From the NCBI RefSeq assembly GCF_000359125.1, contig NZ_CAAF010000087.1, forward strand, positions 40,906 to 104,905: 64,000 nt of DNA, given 5' to 3'. Origin of the DNA: Mesorhizobium sp. STM 4661 (GTDB lineage: Bacteria > Pseudomonadota > Alphaproteobacteria > Rhizobiales > Rhizobiaceae). The notes below the pieces were generated by a model, which ran no database searches, had not been told where the DNA came from, and saw only the letters and a program-made list of their open reading frames with translations. Made by a program: the position numbers and the translations under genes. Below are positions 1 to 9,020 of the stretch, in pieces (positions within the stretch are counted from its first letter, which is position 1; each line of letters begins with the position of its first letter).

Positions 1-333
1 CATTCTGACGCACTACGTCATGACTGGATGGGTCTCTGCGGCTTCACATGGTGGTCGCTTGGCTGGACTACGCAATCCGACGCAGCGACCGATCCAGTCC
101 GTAGGGTGATCTGCAGAGCCATTGGGCCGCTCAGCCCCCGAATGCTTGCGATTTTGGAGTATGCCGGGAAACCGGATGAGCATCCGCCGAGAGGCTTTCC
201 TTGCCACATCTTTCGACCGAGACCCTTGAGGGTGGCATGGTGTTGCTGCACTACGCGATGGAAAAGACCTACGATGACCGGCAGGACAGGGGGTGATGCG
301 TTCACGCCCTGTCCTGCCGATTTGCATTCGGCC
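1..333. other. left-edge gap, no confident gene
   Basis: No reading frame here has recognisable domain content or a convincing start. The only clear structure is the hairpin at 279-319 beyond the 3' end of the alcohol dehydrogenase. The stretch may be the remnant of a gene cut by the window edge, but I cannot identify one. Confidence 0.4.
279..319 (-). terminator. hairpin terminator after the alcohol dehydrogenase
   Basis: Perfect 13-bp arms at 279-291 and 307-319 (CGGCAGGACAGGG and its complement) are extended inward by GTGA/TCAC around a 5-nt loop. It begins 15 bases beyond the stop of the minus-strand gene at 334. There is no T-tract, so it may be a rho-assisted stop or an mRNA-stabilising stem rather than a canonical intrinsic terminator. 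Confidence 0.6.
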
Positions 334-1350
334 TTACATCCGCAGCAGGGCTTTGATCGCGCGGCGTTCGTCCATCGCCTTGTAGCCCTCGGCCACGTCC
401 TCGAGCGGTATTTCGAGATCGAATACTTTGCCCGGATTGATCTTGCGGGTCATCACGAGGTCGAGGAGTTGGGGAAGGTACTTCCGCACCGGTGCCGGCC
501 CGCCCAAAAGGTTTTTCTGAGCGAAAAACAGGTTCGCGCCATCAAGCTGCACGCCGTGCGGAACACCCACGAACCCGATCGAGCCGCCCGGTCGCGCGCA
601 ATTGATCGCCTGGGACATCGATTCCTGGGTGCCGACACACTCGAGAACTGACTCCGCGCCGATGCCGTTCGTGAGTTCCTTCACCTTCGCCGCGCCATCG
701 TCGCCGCGCTCGGTGACGATGTCGGTGGCTCCGAATTCAAGCGCCAGCTCTTGGCGGGCCTTGTGGCGGCTCATCGCGATGATGCGTCCCGCGCCCATCT
801 GTTTGGCGGCGAGCACGCCCATCAGGCCGACGGCGCCGTCACCGACGACGACTGCGGTTGCACCGGACTGCACGCGGGCGGCATCCGCTGCGTACCAGCC
901 CGTGCCAAGTACGTCCGAGGTCGCGAGGAGGCTCGGGATCAAATCGTCGGATGGCATCTCGGCGGTTGCCACGAGTGTTCCGTCGGCCAGCGGGATGCGG
1001 GCGTAAGGGGCCTGGGCTCCGGACATGAATTCGCGGTGCTCGCAGGACGAAGGGAAGCCGAAACGGCAATGCGGGCATGTGTTGTCGGAAATGCAGAAGG
1101 ACCCGACGACGAATTGGCCTGGCCGGATGGTCTTCACTTCACTCCCGACTTCAACCACCACGCCGCAGTATTCGTGGCCCATATGGGCAGGGCCATTCAT
1201 CGGTTGGAGTCCGCGATAGGGCCATAGGTCGGAACCGCAAACGCACGAAGCCGAGAGTTTGATAATGGCGTCAGTGGGCTTCTGGATCTTTGGGTCGTCG
1301 ACCTCTTCGCAACGGATGTTACCGGGGCCGTGCAGGACTGTTCCAAGCAT
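334..1350 (-). CDS. zinc-dependent alcohol dehydrogenase family protein
   Basis: The 338-residue protein is a medium-chain (MDR) dehydrogenase, which would oxidise an alcohol or polyol to an aldehyde or ketone with NAD(P) in the cytoplasm. The catalytic zinc region is visible as SCVCGSDL and GHEYCG near residues 34-62. A structural-zinc lobe carries CPHC followed by a further Cys. The Rossmann motif VVGDGAVGLMG lies near residue 170. Length is normal for the family. It is transcribed away from a long upstream gap that holds a LysR-box-like site at 1677-1691. Substrate is unknown; sugar alcohol or short alcohol are both possible. Confidence 0.85.
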   Translation of the reverse strand: MLGTVLHGPGNIRCEEVDDPKIQKPTDAIIKLSASCVCGSDLWPYRGLQPMNGPAHMGHEYCGVVVEVGSEVKTIRPGQFVVGSFCISDNTCPHCRFGFPSSCEHREFMSGAQAPYARIPLADGTLVATAEMPSDDLIPSLLATSDVLGTGWYAADAARVQSGATAVVVGDGAVGLMGVLAAKQMGAGRIIAMSRHKARQELALEFGATDIVTERGDDGAAKVKELTNGIGAESVLECVGTQESMSQAINCARPGGSIGFVGVPHGVQLDGANLFFAQKNLLGGPAPVRKYLPQLLDLVMTRKINPGKVFDLEIPLEDVAEGYKAMDERRAIKALLRM

Positions 1351-1810
1351 GAGTTGTTTCCTCGGTGTTGCATTGAATGGTCTGGATCAGAATGAGAGCG
1401 ATCGCACCGAATGGCGACGGGAGGCTAAGAAGCGAGCGCCGAACCGGGAGAGGTGCCGCGCTGGTCGTGTTAATCATCCGTATTTTACCACGAGGGTTCG
1501 TCAGGCATTATCGCGGCAGATCGATTACACTTATGCATGCTGGACATGAATTGCGTTAGGTTACACTGCCTCAATTAAAAGCGACCCCGTTCCGTTTTCC
1601 AGATAGCGAAGCGCGATGCGGCAGTAGATCGCTTGGCTTTGATGCTTTGAGCACAACGTCGAACCAAGTCCTTGACATAACTCGACGTTATACCCTTGTC
1701 GGCCGTAAGATTGCAGCTCGCCGGGTCGAAAGTTAAACATCAAGACGAGCATACGCGACTGCACCGTCCATGCGATGTCACTCCCTCAACAAAGTCACAT
1801 AGAGGTATGC
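1351..1810. other. intergenic control region between divergent genes
   Basis: This gap separates the minus-strand alcohol dehydrogenase from the plus-strand YciI-like gene and should hold both promoters. I see no gene in it. Its one distinctive element is the inverted repeat at 1677-1691. Confidence 0.5.
1677..1698. promoter_or_regulatory. LysR-box-like inverted repeat (site 1)
   Basis: The site reads ATAAC-N5-GTTAT (1677-1691), a perfect 5-bp inverted repeat with T-N11-A geometry. On the minus strand it extends to CAAGGGTATAAC, the same 12-mer found at 19367-19378. It lies about 120 bases before the YciI-like start. Its regulator is inferred, not shown. Confidence 0.5.
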
Positions 1811-2110
1811 ATGCCCTACGCCATCATGTTCACGGATGACCCCGGAGTTCTGGAGAAGAAAAAGGCGATGCGTCCCATCCACGTCGAGTACGTGACCAAG
1901 AACGCCGATCGCATCATCGCAAGCGGTGGCTTCTTCCCTGATGATGACGATTTCCCGAACGGCGGTCTTATTCTTCTGGACACCGATCTTCGTCAAGAAG
2001 CAGTCGATTATATCGAGAACGACCCCTTCTTTCAGAACGGCATTTTCAGCAAGTACACGATCACCAGATGGCGCAAGTTCATTTTCGATCACAAGCGCAT
2101 CCCCACGTGA
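1811..2110 (+). CDS. YciI family protein
   Basis: This 99-residue protein has the size and fold signature of YciI-like ferredoxin-fold proteins: a hydrophobic N-terminal strand (MPYAIMFTDD), HVEYV around residue 20, and the C-terminal DPFFQNGIF followed by a basic tail. Family members are small enzymes or accessory proteins, including muconolactone-isomerase-like ones, often encoded among catabolic genes. I chose the start at 1811 because AGAGG sits 5 bases upstream and the protein then begins at the conserved first strand; an in-frame ATG at 1775 would add 12 residues with no family match. A second YciI gene lies at 26865. Function here is unknown. Confidence 0.75.
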   Translation: MPYAIMFTDDPGVLEKKKAMRPIHVEYVTKNADRIIASGGFFPDDDDFPNGGLILLDTDLRQEAVDYIENDPFFQNGIFSKYTITRWRKFIFDHKRIPT

Positions 2111-2203
2111 GGGCTACGCGCCGATTGCGGGAAAAAGCCGCCTGACAATGGCCATGCCGAGGACAACCTGACACTCCAACTGCCCCTCGGCCCGCCTTGC
2201 TAA

Positions 2204-2490
2204 GTGTTGCTTGGCCCCGTCGTGGGGGCCGAGTCGAGGAAATGGGAGCGTATGCTCGCCATCAACGTGCACGGTCTGCTTTACACGACGCGCGGAATTG
2301 CCTCACCTGTTGAGCGCCGCGGCGGACGCGGCTCGTGGTGTGGCTGATTAACATCAGTTCGATCGCGGGAAGGGTGGCTTGGGCGAATTCAGCGTCGACA
2401 ATCAGAGCACCGGCTCTATTTCGGACGGAGCTTCGACGGTCCGCAATCTCCTCAATCCGTCGGACGAGGCACAAAAGCCTGCCACGTTTG
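2204..2490 (+). pseudogene. decayed short-chain dehydrogenase (SDR) fragment
   Basis: Three reading frames in succession spell SDR sequence. One frame gives LLGPVVGAESRKWERMLAIN continuing into VHGLLYTT, the next gives ELPHLLSAAADAARGVAD, and the third gives INISSIAGRVAWANS. At least two frameshifts are therefore needed to read it, and the N-terminal NAD-binding part and the C-terminal half are missing or unrecognisable. It is the middle of a broken SDR gene left between the YciI-like gene and the Tct operon. Confidence 0.7.
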
Positions 2491-2863
2491 GCAGTGACCG
2501 CAACCTCTTCGGCAGATAACAGCCGAAGTCGGCAGTCGATTTACACGCAAAGCGATGGGTCTGGCCCACCGCTTTTGTGTTGTAGACGGAGGCCCCAACA
2601 ATGGTCCTTTCCTGCTTTTGCTTTCCCAGTGGGACGGTTCTCACAGGTCTCGCTTAGCTTGACCCGGCAACGCTACGGCGCCCGTATTCCTTCTTGTGAG
2701 ACCCGTTTCAGCGGGGGGAAGGTGTCAGGAATGCCTTTAGCAAAAGAGATGCGAGGAGCTCCTCCAGGCTTCCGCACCATTGCTTCGCGCAACACGCTAG
2801 CTTTGGGCCTCCCAGAAGTAAACTCACGGTTGTGACGTCGCCCTTACGGATCCTGGCGCTTCC
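2491..2863. other. gap after the pseudogene
   Basis: No family signature is recognised in any frame. It may be further decayed sequence from the same event that broke the SDR gene. It forms the 3' flank of the TctA gene. Confidence 0.35.
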
Positions 2864-4357
2864 CTATTCAGACAGCGCCTGGTCCTTCTTCCGCCGGATG
2901 CTTGGCATCACCATTGCCCCGAGCGCCAGTACGCCGAGCAACAGGAATACGGCGCTAAGCGGACGTTCGACAAAGACGCCTACGTCGCCGTGCGAGAGGA
3001 GCATTGCGCGCTTGAGATATTCTTCCATCATCGGGCCGAGGACGAAACCGATCAAAAGAGGCGCGGGCTCGAATTCCAGCTTGATCAGCGCATATCCCAC
3101 CAATCCGAAGACCGCGGTCTGATAGACATCGAAAACGGAGTTATTGATGGAGTAGGCTCCGATGCCGCAGAAGACCAAAATGGCGGGGTAGAGATACTTA
3201 TAAGGCACTTTGAGAAGCCAGACCCACACGCCGACGAGCGGCAGGTTGATGATCACGAGCATCAGGTTGCCGATCCACATGCTGGCTATCAACCCCCAGA
3301 ACAGCGTTGGCTGCTCGGCAATCATGCGGGGACCCGGCTGGATGCCCTGGATCATGAGCGCGCCTATCATCAAAGCCATCACGGCGTTGGCAGGAAGACC
3401 AAGGGTAAGCATCGGGATGAACGATGTCTGGGAAGCCGCGTTGTTGGCGCTTTCCGGACCCGCCACACCTTCGATCGCTCCGCTGCCGAATTCATGTCGG
3501 TATTTGGATACCTTGCGCTCCAACATGTAGGACGCGAAGGTGGAAAGGGCGAGGCCTCCGCCTGGCAGTATTCCCAGTAAGGACCCAAGCGCGGTCCCCC
3601 GCAGGACCGAGGGAACAGCCCGTTTGAATTCCGTCTTGGTCAGCCACAGCTTGCCGACTCTCGACGCGGTCCCTGCGCGGTTTTCGGGGCATTCGAGATT
3701 GCGGATGATCTCCGCGACCCCGAAAATTCCCATCGCAAGCGGAACGAAGCCCACACCCTCGAAGAGTTGCGGAAAACCCAATGTGAAGCGCAACTGGCCG
3801 CTCTGGACGTCGGTGCCGACCAGCCCCAGCACGACGCCCAATACGATCATGGCAAGGGATTTGAATATGCTTCCCTGCGCCAACACCGTCGCCGCTATCA
3901 GACCTAGCAGGATCAGCGAGAAGTATTCGGCTGGACCGAACGACATCGCGACACCCGTCAGAACGGGCCCAGAAGCGGCTACGAACAGTGTCGCCACGGT
4001 GCCCGCGAAAAACGAACCAAGGGCGGCCACGGCCAGCGCCGCTCCGGCGCGGCCAGCCAGTGCCATTTTGTGACCTTCAAGCGTCGTCACGACGGCAGTG
4101 ACTTCGCCCGGCAGGTTTAACAGGATTGCCGAAGTCGATCCGCCATATTGCGCGCCGTAATAGATTCCGGCGAGCATGATCATCGAGGTGATGGGGTCGA
4201 GGCCGAATGTCAAAGGCAGCAGCAACGATATCGTCGCCACGGGTCCGACACCGGGTAACACGCCGATCGCCGTCCCAATGACGCAACCGATAAAGGCGAA
4301 ACCCAGATTCTGGAAGGTGACGGCCGTGGAGAAGCCAAGCGCGAGATTTTCGAGCAT
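2864..4357 (-). CDS. tctA: tripartite tricarboxylate transporter, large membrane subunit TctA
   Basis: The 497-residue protein has the usual TctA length and about a dozen hydrophobic segments. It carries the TctA/DUF112 hallmarks: GVLPGVGPVATISLLLP near residue 33 and a second copy-like LGILPGGGLALSTFASYMLE in the second half, followed by GVAGPESANNAA. TctA forms the permease that takes up carboxylates delivered by a periplasmic TctC protein using an ion gradient. The start lies 10 bases after the TctB stop, and the gene is last in the operon ALDH-SDR-TctB-TctA. No TctC is in this operon; the nearest is at 16759-17748. Substrate is probably an organic or sugar acid. Confidence 0.92.
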   Translation of the reverse strand: MLENLALGFSTAVTFQNLGFAFIGCVIGTAIGVLPGVGPVATISLLLPLTFGLDPITSMIMLAGIYYGAQYGGSTSAILLNLPGEVTAVVTTLEGHKMALAGRAGAALAVAALGSFFAGTVATLFVAASGPVLTGVAMSFGPAEYFSLILLGLIAATVLAQGSIFKSLAMIVLGVVLGLVGTDVQSGQLRFTLGFPQLFEGVGFVPLAMGIFGVAEIIRNLECPENRAGTASRVGKLWLTKTEFKRAVPSVLRGTALGSLLGILPGGGLALSTFASYMLERKVSKYRHEFGSGAIEGVAGPESANNAASQTSFIPMLTLGLPANAVMALMIGALMIQGIQPGPRMIAEQPTLFWGLIASMWIGNLMLVIINLPLVGVWVWLLKVPYKYLYPAILVFCGIGAYSINNSVFDVYQTAVFGLVGYALIKLEFEPAPLLIGFVLGPMMEEYLKRAMLLSHGDVGVFVERPLSAVFLLLGVLALGAMVMPSIRRKKDQALSE

Positions 4358-4367
4358 CGTCGAGGCC

Positions 4368-4829
4368 TCAAAGGTTGTTCAGGAGGGGGGGAAAGAACGG
4401 CACCCGTATCTGCAGTCCCCAGGCGAAGACCAACCAGCAGATGATAAGCAGGACGATAGCGAGCCCGGCGAGGCCTTTCAGTGTTTGAGTCCGGTCAGCC
4501 AATCCGCTGATAACGACCAGCGCGATGATTGCGGTGGCCATGCCGATGTCCTCGAGCAGTGCCCCGAAGATCGCGAACGCGGAAATGATGAGGACCAGCT
4601 CGCGCCAGGCCCAGTTCTCTAACTGACCGGGTGCGCCTCTGAACCCGGAAACCAGGACACCCACGCCCAATACGCCCAACGTCACGAAGGCAATCAGAGG
4701 CATGTATCCCGGACCCATCCGGCTCGCGGTCCCCAACGGGTACTCCAGATTTATGAAAAGGCCGACCGCTGCGAGGACGAGAAGCACCGCTCCGCTTGCG
4801 ATATCCTTTGCATTGACTCTGCTGCTCAT
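4368..4829 (-). CDS. tctB: tripartite tricarboxylate transporter, small membrane subunit TctB
   Basis: This 153-residue membrane protein has four to five hydrophobic helices, with an N-terminal one including SGAVLLVLAAVGLFINLEY. A GTASRMGPGYMPL stretch, typical of TctB, lies near residue 34. TctB is the small, poorly conserved subunit that pairs with TctA. It follows the SDR gene by about 28 bases and precedes TctA by 10 bases, so the three are co-transcribed. Confidence 0.88.
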   Translation of the reverse strand: MSSRVNAKDIASGAVLLVLAAVGLFINLEYPLGTASRMGPGYMPLIAFVTLGVLGVGVLVSGFRGAPGQLENWAWRELVLIISAFAIFGALLEDIGMATAIIALVVISGLADRTQTLKGLAGLAIVLLIICWLVFAWGLQIRVPFFPPLLNNL

Positions 4830-4857
4830 GGATGACCTCTGCCGGTAGAATGCGGGT

Positions 4858-5604
4858 TCAGTGGAAGGAGCGGCCGCCGTCGACCGCCAGGGCGGCTCCG
4901 GTTACGTAGGACGAATCCCCGTCTGTCAGAAAAAGGATGGCGCGGGCGATTTCGTCGGGCTGCGCGATCCGCTTCAAGGCATAGTTCGAGACGTTTGCCC
5001 GGTGAATGTCCGCCATGGGCGTATCGACCATGCCCGGACACACGCTATTGACCCTGATGTGGGGAGCCAGCTCCGCGGCGAGCGCGCGGCTGAGGTTGAC
5101 GATGCCGCCTTTCGAGGCGGCATAAGCGGTGTGATCGGCGGCGTTGGGCAGCAGACCCTGCGCCGAGGCGATGTTGACGACCGTGCCGCTCTCCGCCTTG
5201 CGGAGAGACGCAAGCGCGCTTCGCGTGACCAGGTATGTGCCGATCAGATTGACGTCTATGATTTTCCGCCACAAGGCGACGGGCATGTCGAGAAGCGAGC
5301 CCGTCGCCATGATGCCAGCGGCGTTGACGATACCGTCGATGCCGCCCAGAGCTTCTTCGCATCTTCGAACCGCGGCTTCAACGCCCCTTTCATCGGTAAC
5401 GTCGGCTTCGGCGACGAAGCCGCCGATGGCGTGGGCGACTTCGCTGGCGGCCGCCGAGTTTCGGTCGAGCAGCGCGACCGCCGCCCCCTCGGCTGCGAAA
5501 AGCTCGGCCGTGGCCCGGCCGATACCCGAGGCGGCTCCCGTGACAACGATACGCCTTCCAGCGAGGCGTTTGCACGCCGTGGCGGAACCTTCGGATATGT
5601 TCAT
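4858..5604 (-). CDS. SDR family NAD(P)-dependent oxidoreductase
   Basis: The 248-residue classical SDR shows the cofactor motif TGAASGIG near residue 22, NAAG near residue 90, and the catalytic YAASK near residue 158. The C-terminal VDGG is also present. An acidic residue after the second strand (LLDRN) favours NAD(H) over NADP(H). The start is supported by GGGAGG about 7 bases upstream. It lies between the aldehyde dehydrogenase and TctBA, so it probably acts on the compound imported by that transporter or a product of it. The exact substrate cannot be read from sequence. Confidence 0.85.
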   Translation of the reverse strand: MNISEGSATACKRLAGRRIVVTGAASGIGRATAELFAAEGAAVALLDRNSAAASEVAHAIGGFVAEADVTDERGVEAAVRRCEEALGGIDGIVNAAGIMATGSLLDMPVALWRKIIDVNLIGTYLVTRSALASLRKAESGTVVNIASAQGLLPNAADHTAYAASKGGIVNLSRALAAELAPHIRVNSVCPGMVDTPMADIHRANVSNYALKRIAQPDEIARAILFLTDGDSSYVTGAALAVDGGRSFH

Positions 5605-5659
5605 TGCGTCCTCCCTTGCGCAATCGGATCGGCGAGACGTTCGCGCGCCTCTCCCGGCG

Positions 5660-7141
5660 CTACCTCATGATGAACGGATTGCCAGGCGCGGCATCGGCGA
5701 TCGATATGATGACGCTCTTCGTTTCGAGGTATTCGTTGGCGGCTTCGGTTCCGCTCTCACGACCCAGTCCGGAGCGTTTCATGCCTCCGAATGGCACCAT
5801 GTAGCTGTAGGCCCGGTATGTGTTGATCCACACCGTGCCGACATGGAGCGCCTTTGACATGCGGAGCGCTCGACCCATGTTGGTCGTCCAGACGCCTGCG
5901 ACCAACCCGTAATCGATGTCGTTGGCGATCTCGACCGCTTCCTCTTCGGTGTCAAAGCCGATGATGGAAAGGATTGGGCCGAACACTTCCTCCTGCGCGA
6001 TGCGCATGTTGTTCTTCACCTCGGTGAACACGGTGGGCTGCACAAACTGGCCACCGGTCAGGCCCGGGCCTTCCGCTGCTTTGCCGCCCAGGATGCACCG
6101 CGCGCCGTCCGCCTGAGCGACGTCGAGATAGTCCATGACCTTCTGGAACTGGGGCCGCGTCGCGATCGGCCCGACGTCCGTCTCCGGGTCCATGGGATCG
6201 CCGAGACGGATGTTCCTCGCGAGATCGAGGAGCCTGCCGGTGAACTCCTCCATGATCGAGCGCTGGACCAGCAAGCGCGAGCCTGCGGTGCACATCTGGC
6301 CGGATGCGCCGAAAATACCGGATACGGCCCCCGACGCGGCCAGGTCGAGGTCAGCGTCGGCGAACACAATGTTCGGTGACTTGCCGCCCAGTTCGAGGGA
6401 TACCCGCTTCATGCTGCGCGCCGCGGTTTCGTAAACCCGCGCACCGGTCACGTCAGATCCGGTGAAGGTGATCTTCGCGACGCTGGGGTGCTCGACGAGC
6501 GAGGCCCCGCATTCCTGGCCAAGTCCAGTCACGACATTGAAAACACCGGGGGGAATGTCCGCTTCCTTGAGGAGTTCCGCGAATTCGAGCGTACTGGCCG
6601 ATGCGAATTCCGAGGGTTTCACCACCACGGCGCATCCAGCGGCCATTGCCGGAGCGCATTTGATAGATGCGAACCAGAGAGGAGAATTCCAAGCCGTCAA
6701 GGCGGCGACGACCCCGACGGGTTCTCGCGACGTGAATGCGATCGCGTCGGGTTTTTCGATCGGTATCGAGTGGCCCTCGATCTTGTCCGCCAACCCTCCG
6801 TAATAGCGCCAGCACTCTGCGATCGCGCCGAGCTGGCCCCTTGTTTCCCGCAGGAGCTTGCCGTTGTCGCGTGTCTCGATTTCCGCCAACCGGTCGCGGT
6901 TCCGATCGACCAGATCGGCGATCGCATTCAGCGCCTTTCCGCGCTGCGTTGCAGTGTAGCGCGACCACGGGCCCTTCGTCATCGCGTCATGCGCGGCGCG
7001 GACGGCACGGTCGACGTCGACGGATCTGCCGCGCGGGATCTGCGCCCAGACTTCGCTCCGATAAGGGTCGACGGTATCAAGGCGTTCTCCGGCCGCCGCA
7101 TCGGCAAAGTCGCCAGCTATAAACATCTGGTATTGTTTCAT
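5660..7141 (-). CDS. aldehyde dehydrogenase family protein
   Basis: The 493-residue protein is a full-length NAD(P)-dependent aldehyde dehydrogenase. The glutamate motif SLELGGKSPN and the cysteine motif GQMCTAGSR are both intact, and the C-terminal PFGGMKRSGLGRE is present. I placed the start at 7141 (MKQYQMFIAGDF) because AGAGGA precedes it at good spacing; an upstream start would add 12 unrelated residues. It is the first gene of the operon ALDH-SDR-TctB-TctA and diverges from LysR 1 at 7571, with a LysR-box-like site between them. It likely oxidises an aldehyde from sugar-acid cleavage to an acid. Confidence 0.88.
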   Translation of the reverse strand: MKQYQMFIAGDFADAAAGERLDTVDPYRSEVWAQIPRGRSVDVDRAVRAAHDAMTKGPWSRYTATQRGKALNAIADLVDRNRDRLAEIETRDNGKLLRETRGQLGAIAECWRYYGGLADKIEGHSIPIEKPDAIAFTSREPVGVVAALTAWNSPLWFASIKCAPAMAAGCAVVVKPSEFASASTLEFAELLKEADIPPGVFNVVTGLGQECGASLVEHPSVAKITFTGSDVTGARVYETAARSMKRVSLELGGKSPNIVFADADLDLAASGAVSGIFGASGQMCTAGSRLLVQRSIMEEFTGRLLDLARNIRLGDPMDPETDVGPIATRPQFQKVMDYLDVAQADGARCILGGKAAEGPGLTGGQFVQPTVFTEVKNNMRIAQEEVFGPILSIIGFDTEEEAVEIANDIDYGLVAGVWTTNMGRALRMSKALHVGTVWINTYRAYSYMVPFGGMKRSGLGRESGTEAANEYLETKSVIISIADAAPGNPFIMR

Positions 7142-7385
7142 CGGACGTCCTCTGGAGCTCTGCGACCACCGGCCCATGCATTCGATTTAGTCTGGCGCGT
7201 CCTGGCGGGATTCGCAGGGCGGTTATCGGGTTCGCGATGCAACTTCTCGTAGAGTGCGCATGGCCGAGGTCGACCGTCAAAATCTCAGGCGGACGCCACT
7301 TCCTATCGGCGATGACCACTTGCCGGCGGACTTTAATTGACGCTCCACCCATTGGCCACATGAGACCCCAACCGGCGGCAGAGGG

Positions 7386-7403
7386 GTATAAGCACTGGTT
7401 ATC
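7386..7403. promoter_or_regulatory. LysR-box-like inverted repeat (site 2)
   Basis: ATAAG-N5-GTTAT at 7388-7402 has one mismatch between arms and is preceded by GGGGT, giving GGGGTATAAG, exactly as at 17886-17894. It sits in the divergent gap between the aldehyde dehydrogenase (7141) and the LysR gene (7571), where a LysR protein normally binds to control itself and its target. The 7142-7570 gap holds no other gene. Confidence 0.55.
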
Positions 7404-7570
7404 GGCATCGTGCGATCCGCGTGTTCATATAGCTTCGCCTCCTTGCGCGCAGCGCTAAGATCGCCTCGGGCGACCATGAGCCTGGGTTGGACGGGTCGAC
7501 GGGAAATGAATGCGGGGTGGATTCGGCTAGCAAGGAAGCACGGTGTTTGCCGTGAACCAGGAGAAAGACA

Positions 7571-8539
7571 ATGCTTCCCGTGAGCCGCCTGAGGATCGAT
7601 CCCAACAAGATCCTCTATCTGGCAACGATCATCGAACATGGCAGCCTGAAGAGCGCGGCGAAAGCGCTGGGGTTGTCCCAGCCCGCCCTGTCCACCTCGA
7701 TGAGCAGACTGGAAAACGAACTGGGCATGCGTGTTCTGGAGCGTGGTCCATTTGGCGTCCTGCCCACGCCCACCGGGGAGGTCTTGTACTGCCATGCGCG
7801 CTTGATCCGCGACGAGATCGGGCTTGCCGCGCGGGCTCTTATCAATGCGCAGGGCGGCACCCCGGGCATCATCCGGATCGGCACGCTGCCGAGTCTGGCC
7901 AGCTCGATATTACCGATCGCACTGACACGCTGGCGCCAGATGTTCCGCGAACGGGAACTGCAGATCGTCGAAGTACCGCAGATCGATCTTCTGACTGGCC
8001 TCCTTCGGCGCGAGTTCGATTTCGTCTTCGGCTTCACCGAGTGCTACGATCTCGAAAACGGTTTGCGGCAAAGAGTGCTTTTCCGGGACAAGCTCTTCGT
8101 CATCGCCCGGGTGGGACATCCTCTTGCTTCCGGGCGAGACCTCAAATGGGAGCTACTCGTCACCTATCCCTGGGTCTGCCCAACCGCAAAGCGGTCCCAC
8201 GTGATCCTCGACGCGGCGCTCAAAGCCGCCAAGATCCCTCCACCGGAGCATATGACGGTCCGCGGTTCTGTCACCTTGTTGAAATCGCTAGTCGTCAACA
8301 GCGATCATCTGGCGGTCTTGCCAGCTCACGCAGTGCGGGAAGAGCTCCAGGCCGGACGTATGACATGTCTGGATGTAGTGGACCCCGCGCTGGACAGGAA
8401 CATCGCTGTCTTCTCCCGCGAAGGATACGTTTTCGATAACCCCAGCCGCGAACTCATCTTCCAAGTCGGTTCCGTCGGACAGGAATTTTGCAAGCCCCAG
8501 CGTTGTGCGGTTGCCGTCGAAAAGGTGCTTGCCGTTTAA
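7571..8539 (+). CDS. LysR family transcriptional regulator (paralogue 1)
   Basis: The 322-residue regulator has the N-terminal winged helix (KILYLATIIEHGSLKSAAKALGLSQPALS split across residues 12-40) and a periplasmic-binding-like effector domain. AGGAG lies about 8 bases before the ATG. It shares long blocks with the LysR proteins at 15632 and 47207, including YCHAR, LPSLASSI, DLL.GLLRREFDFV.GFTE and GLRQRVLFRD, so the three are recent paralogues. It diverges from the ALDH-SDR-TctBA operon and probably controls it in response to a pathway acid; the effector is unknown. Confidence 0.9.
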   Translation: MLPVSRLRIDPNKILYLATIIEHGSLKSAAKALGLSQPALSTSMSRLENELGMRVLERGPFGVLPTPTGEVLYCHARLIRDEIGLAARALINAQGGTPGIIRIGTLPSLASSILPIALTRWRQMFRERELQIVEVPQIDLLTGLLRREFDFVFGFTECYDLENGLRQRVLFRDKLFVIARVGHPLASGRDLKWELLVTYPWVCPTAKRSHVILDAALKAAKIPPPEHMTVRGSVTLLKSLVVNSDHLAVLPAHAVREELQAGRMTCLDVVDPALDRNIAVFSREGYVFDNPSRELIFQVGSVGQEFCKPQRCAVAVEKVLAV

Positions 8540-9020
8540 TATCGGGAGCGGCCGCGAGGCATGACGACCGGTCGGCCATTTCGCTCGGCAATCCACCCCA
8601 CCATCAGGTTACCTGCGGCGCCTTCCTCCTAGCCGAACGACCGCGGCACGTCCGCGGGCCCCTATAGTCACCGATCGCGACGGTTCGATGCAAAACCAGG
8701 CCGCCATAGCCGACAGGGCTGGATGCATCCGCGATGCGGAGTGGGGTGTTTTCAGCTTGGGTATAACGCTAGGGCATATCATCTCTTCAGTCGTGATTCC
8801 GCGTTAAGTAGATGTTTTAACAGAAATATCTCGGCTGTGGCGTATCGTTCGGATTGGATTGGGAACTGGCTGCCAGCCGTAGCATCAATTGACAATGGAC
8901 GGAGCCGACCAAATACCTTCTGCGTAGCGATGGCAGAACAACATAGCGCGTTCCCGGACGATAACCGGGAATGACGTCCGGATCCGCAAGGCGGGTCGAC
9001 TTTCGCAGCGGAGGATACGC
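8540..9020. other. intergenic control region before the fused-ABC operon
   Basis: No gene is seen. A possible weak LysR-box copy lies at 8763-8777, reading ATAAC-N5-GGCAT with the extended half-site TTGGGTATAAC. It is AT-richer than its surroundings around 8750-8830, as expected for a promoter of the SDR at 9021. Confidence 0.35.

Noticed and set aside
28..651. Plus-strand 207-codon frame across the left edge
   Set aside because: More than half of it is antisense to the zinc alcohol dehydrogenase, and the rest has no recognisable motif.
2855..2879. Hairpin at the 3' end of TctA
   Set aside because: Only a 6-bp stem with a 13-base loop that overlaps the stop codon; too weak to call.
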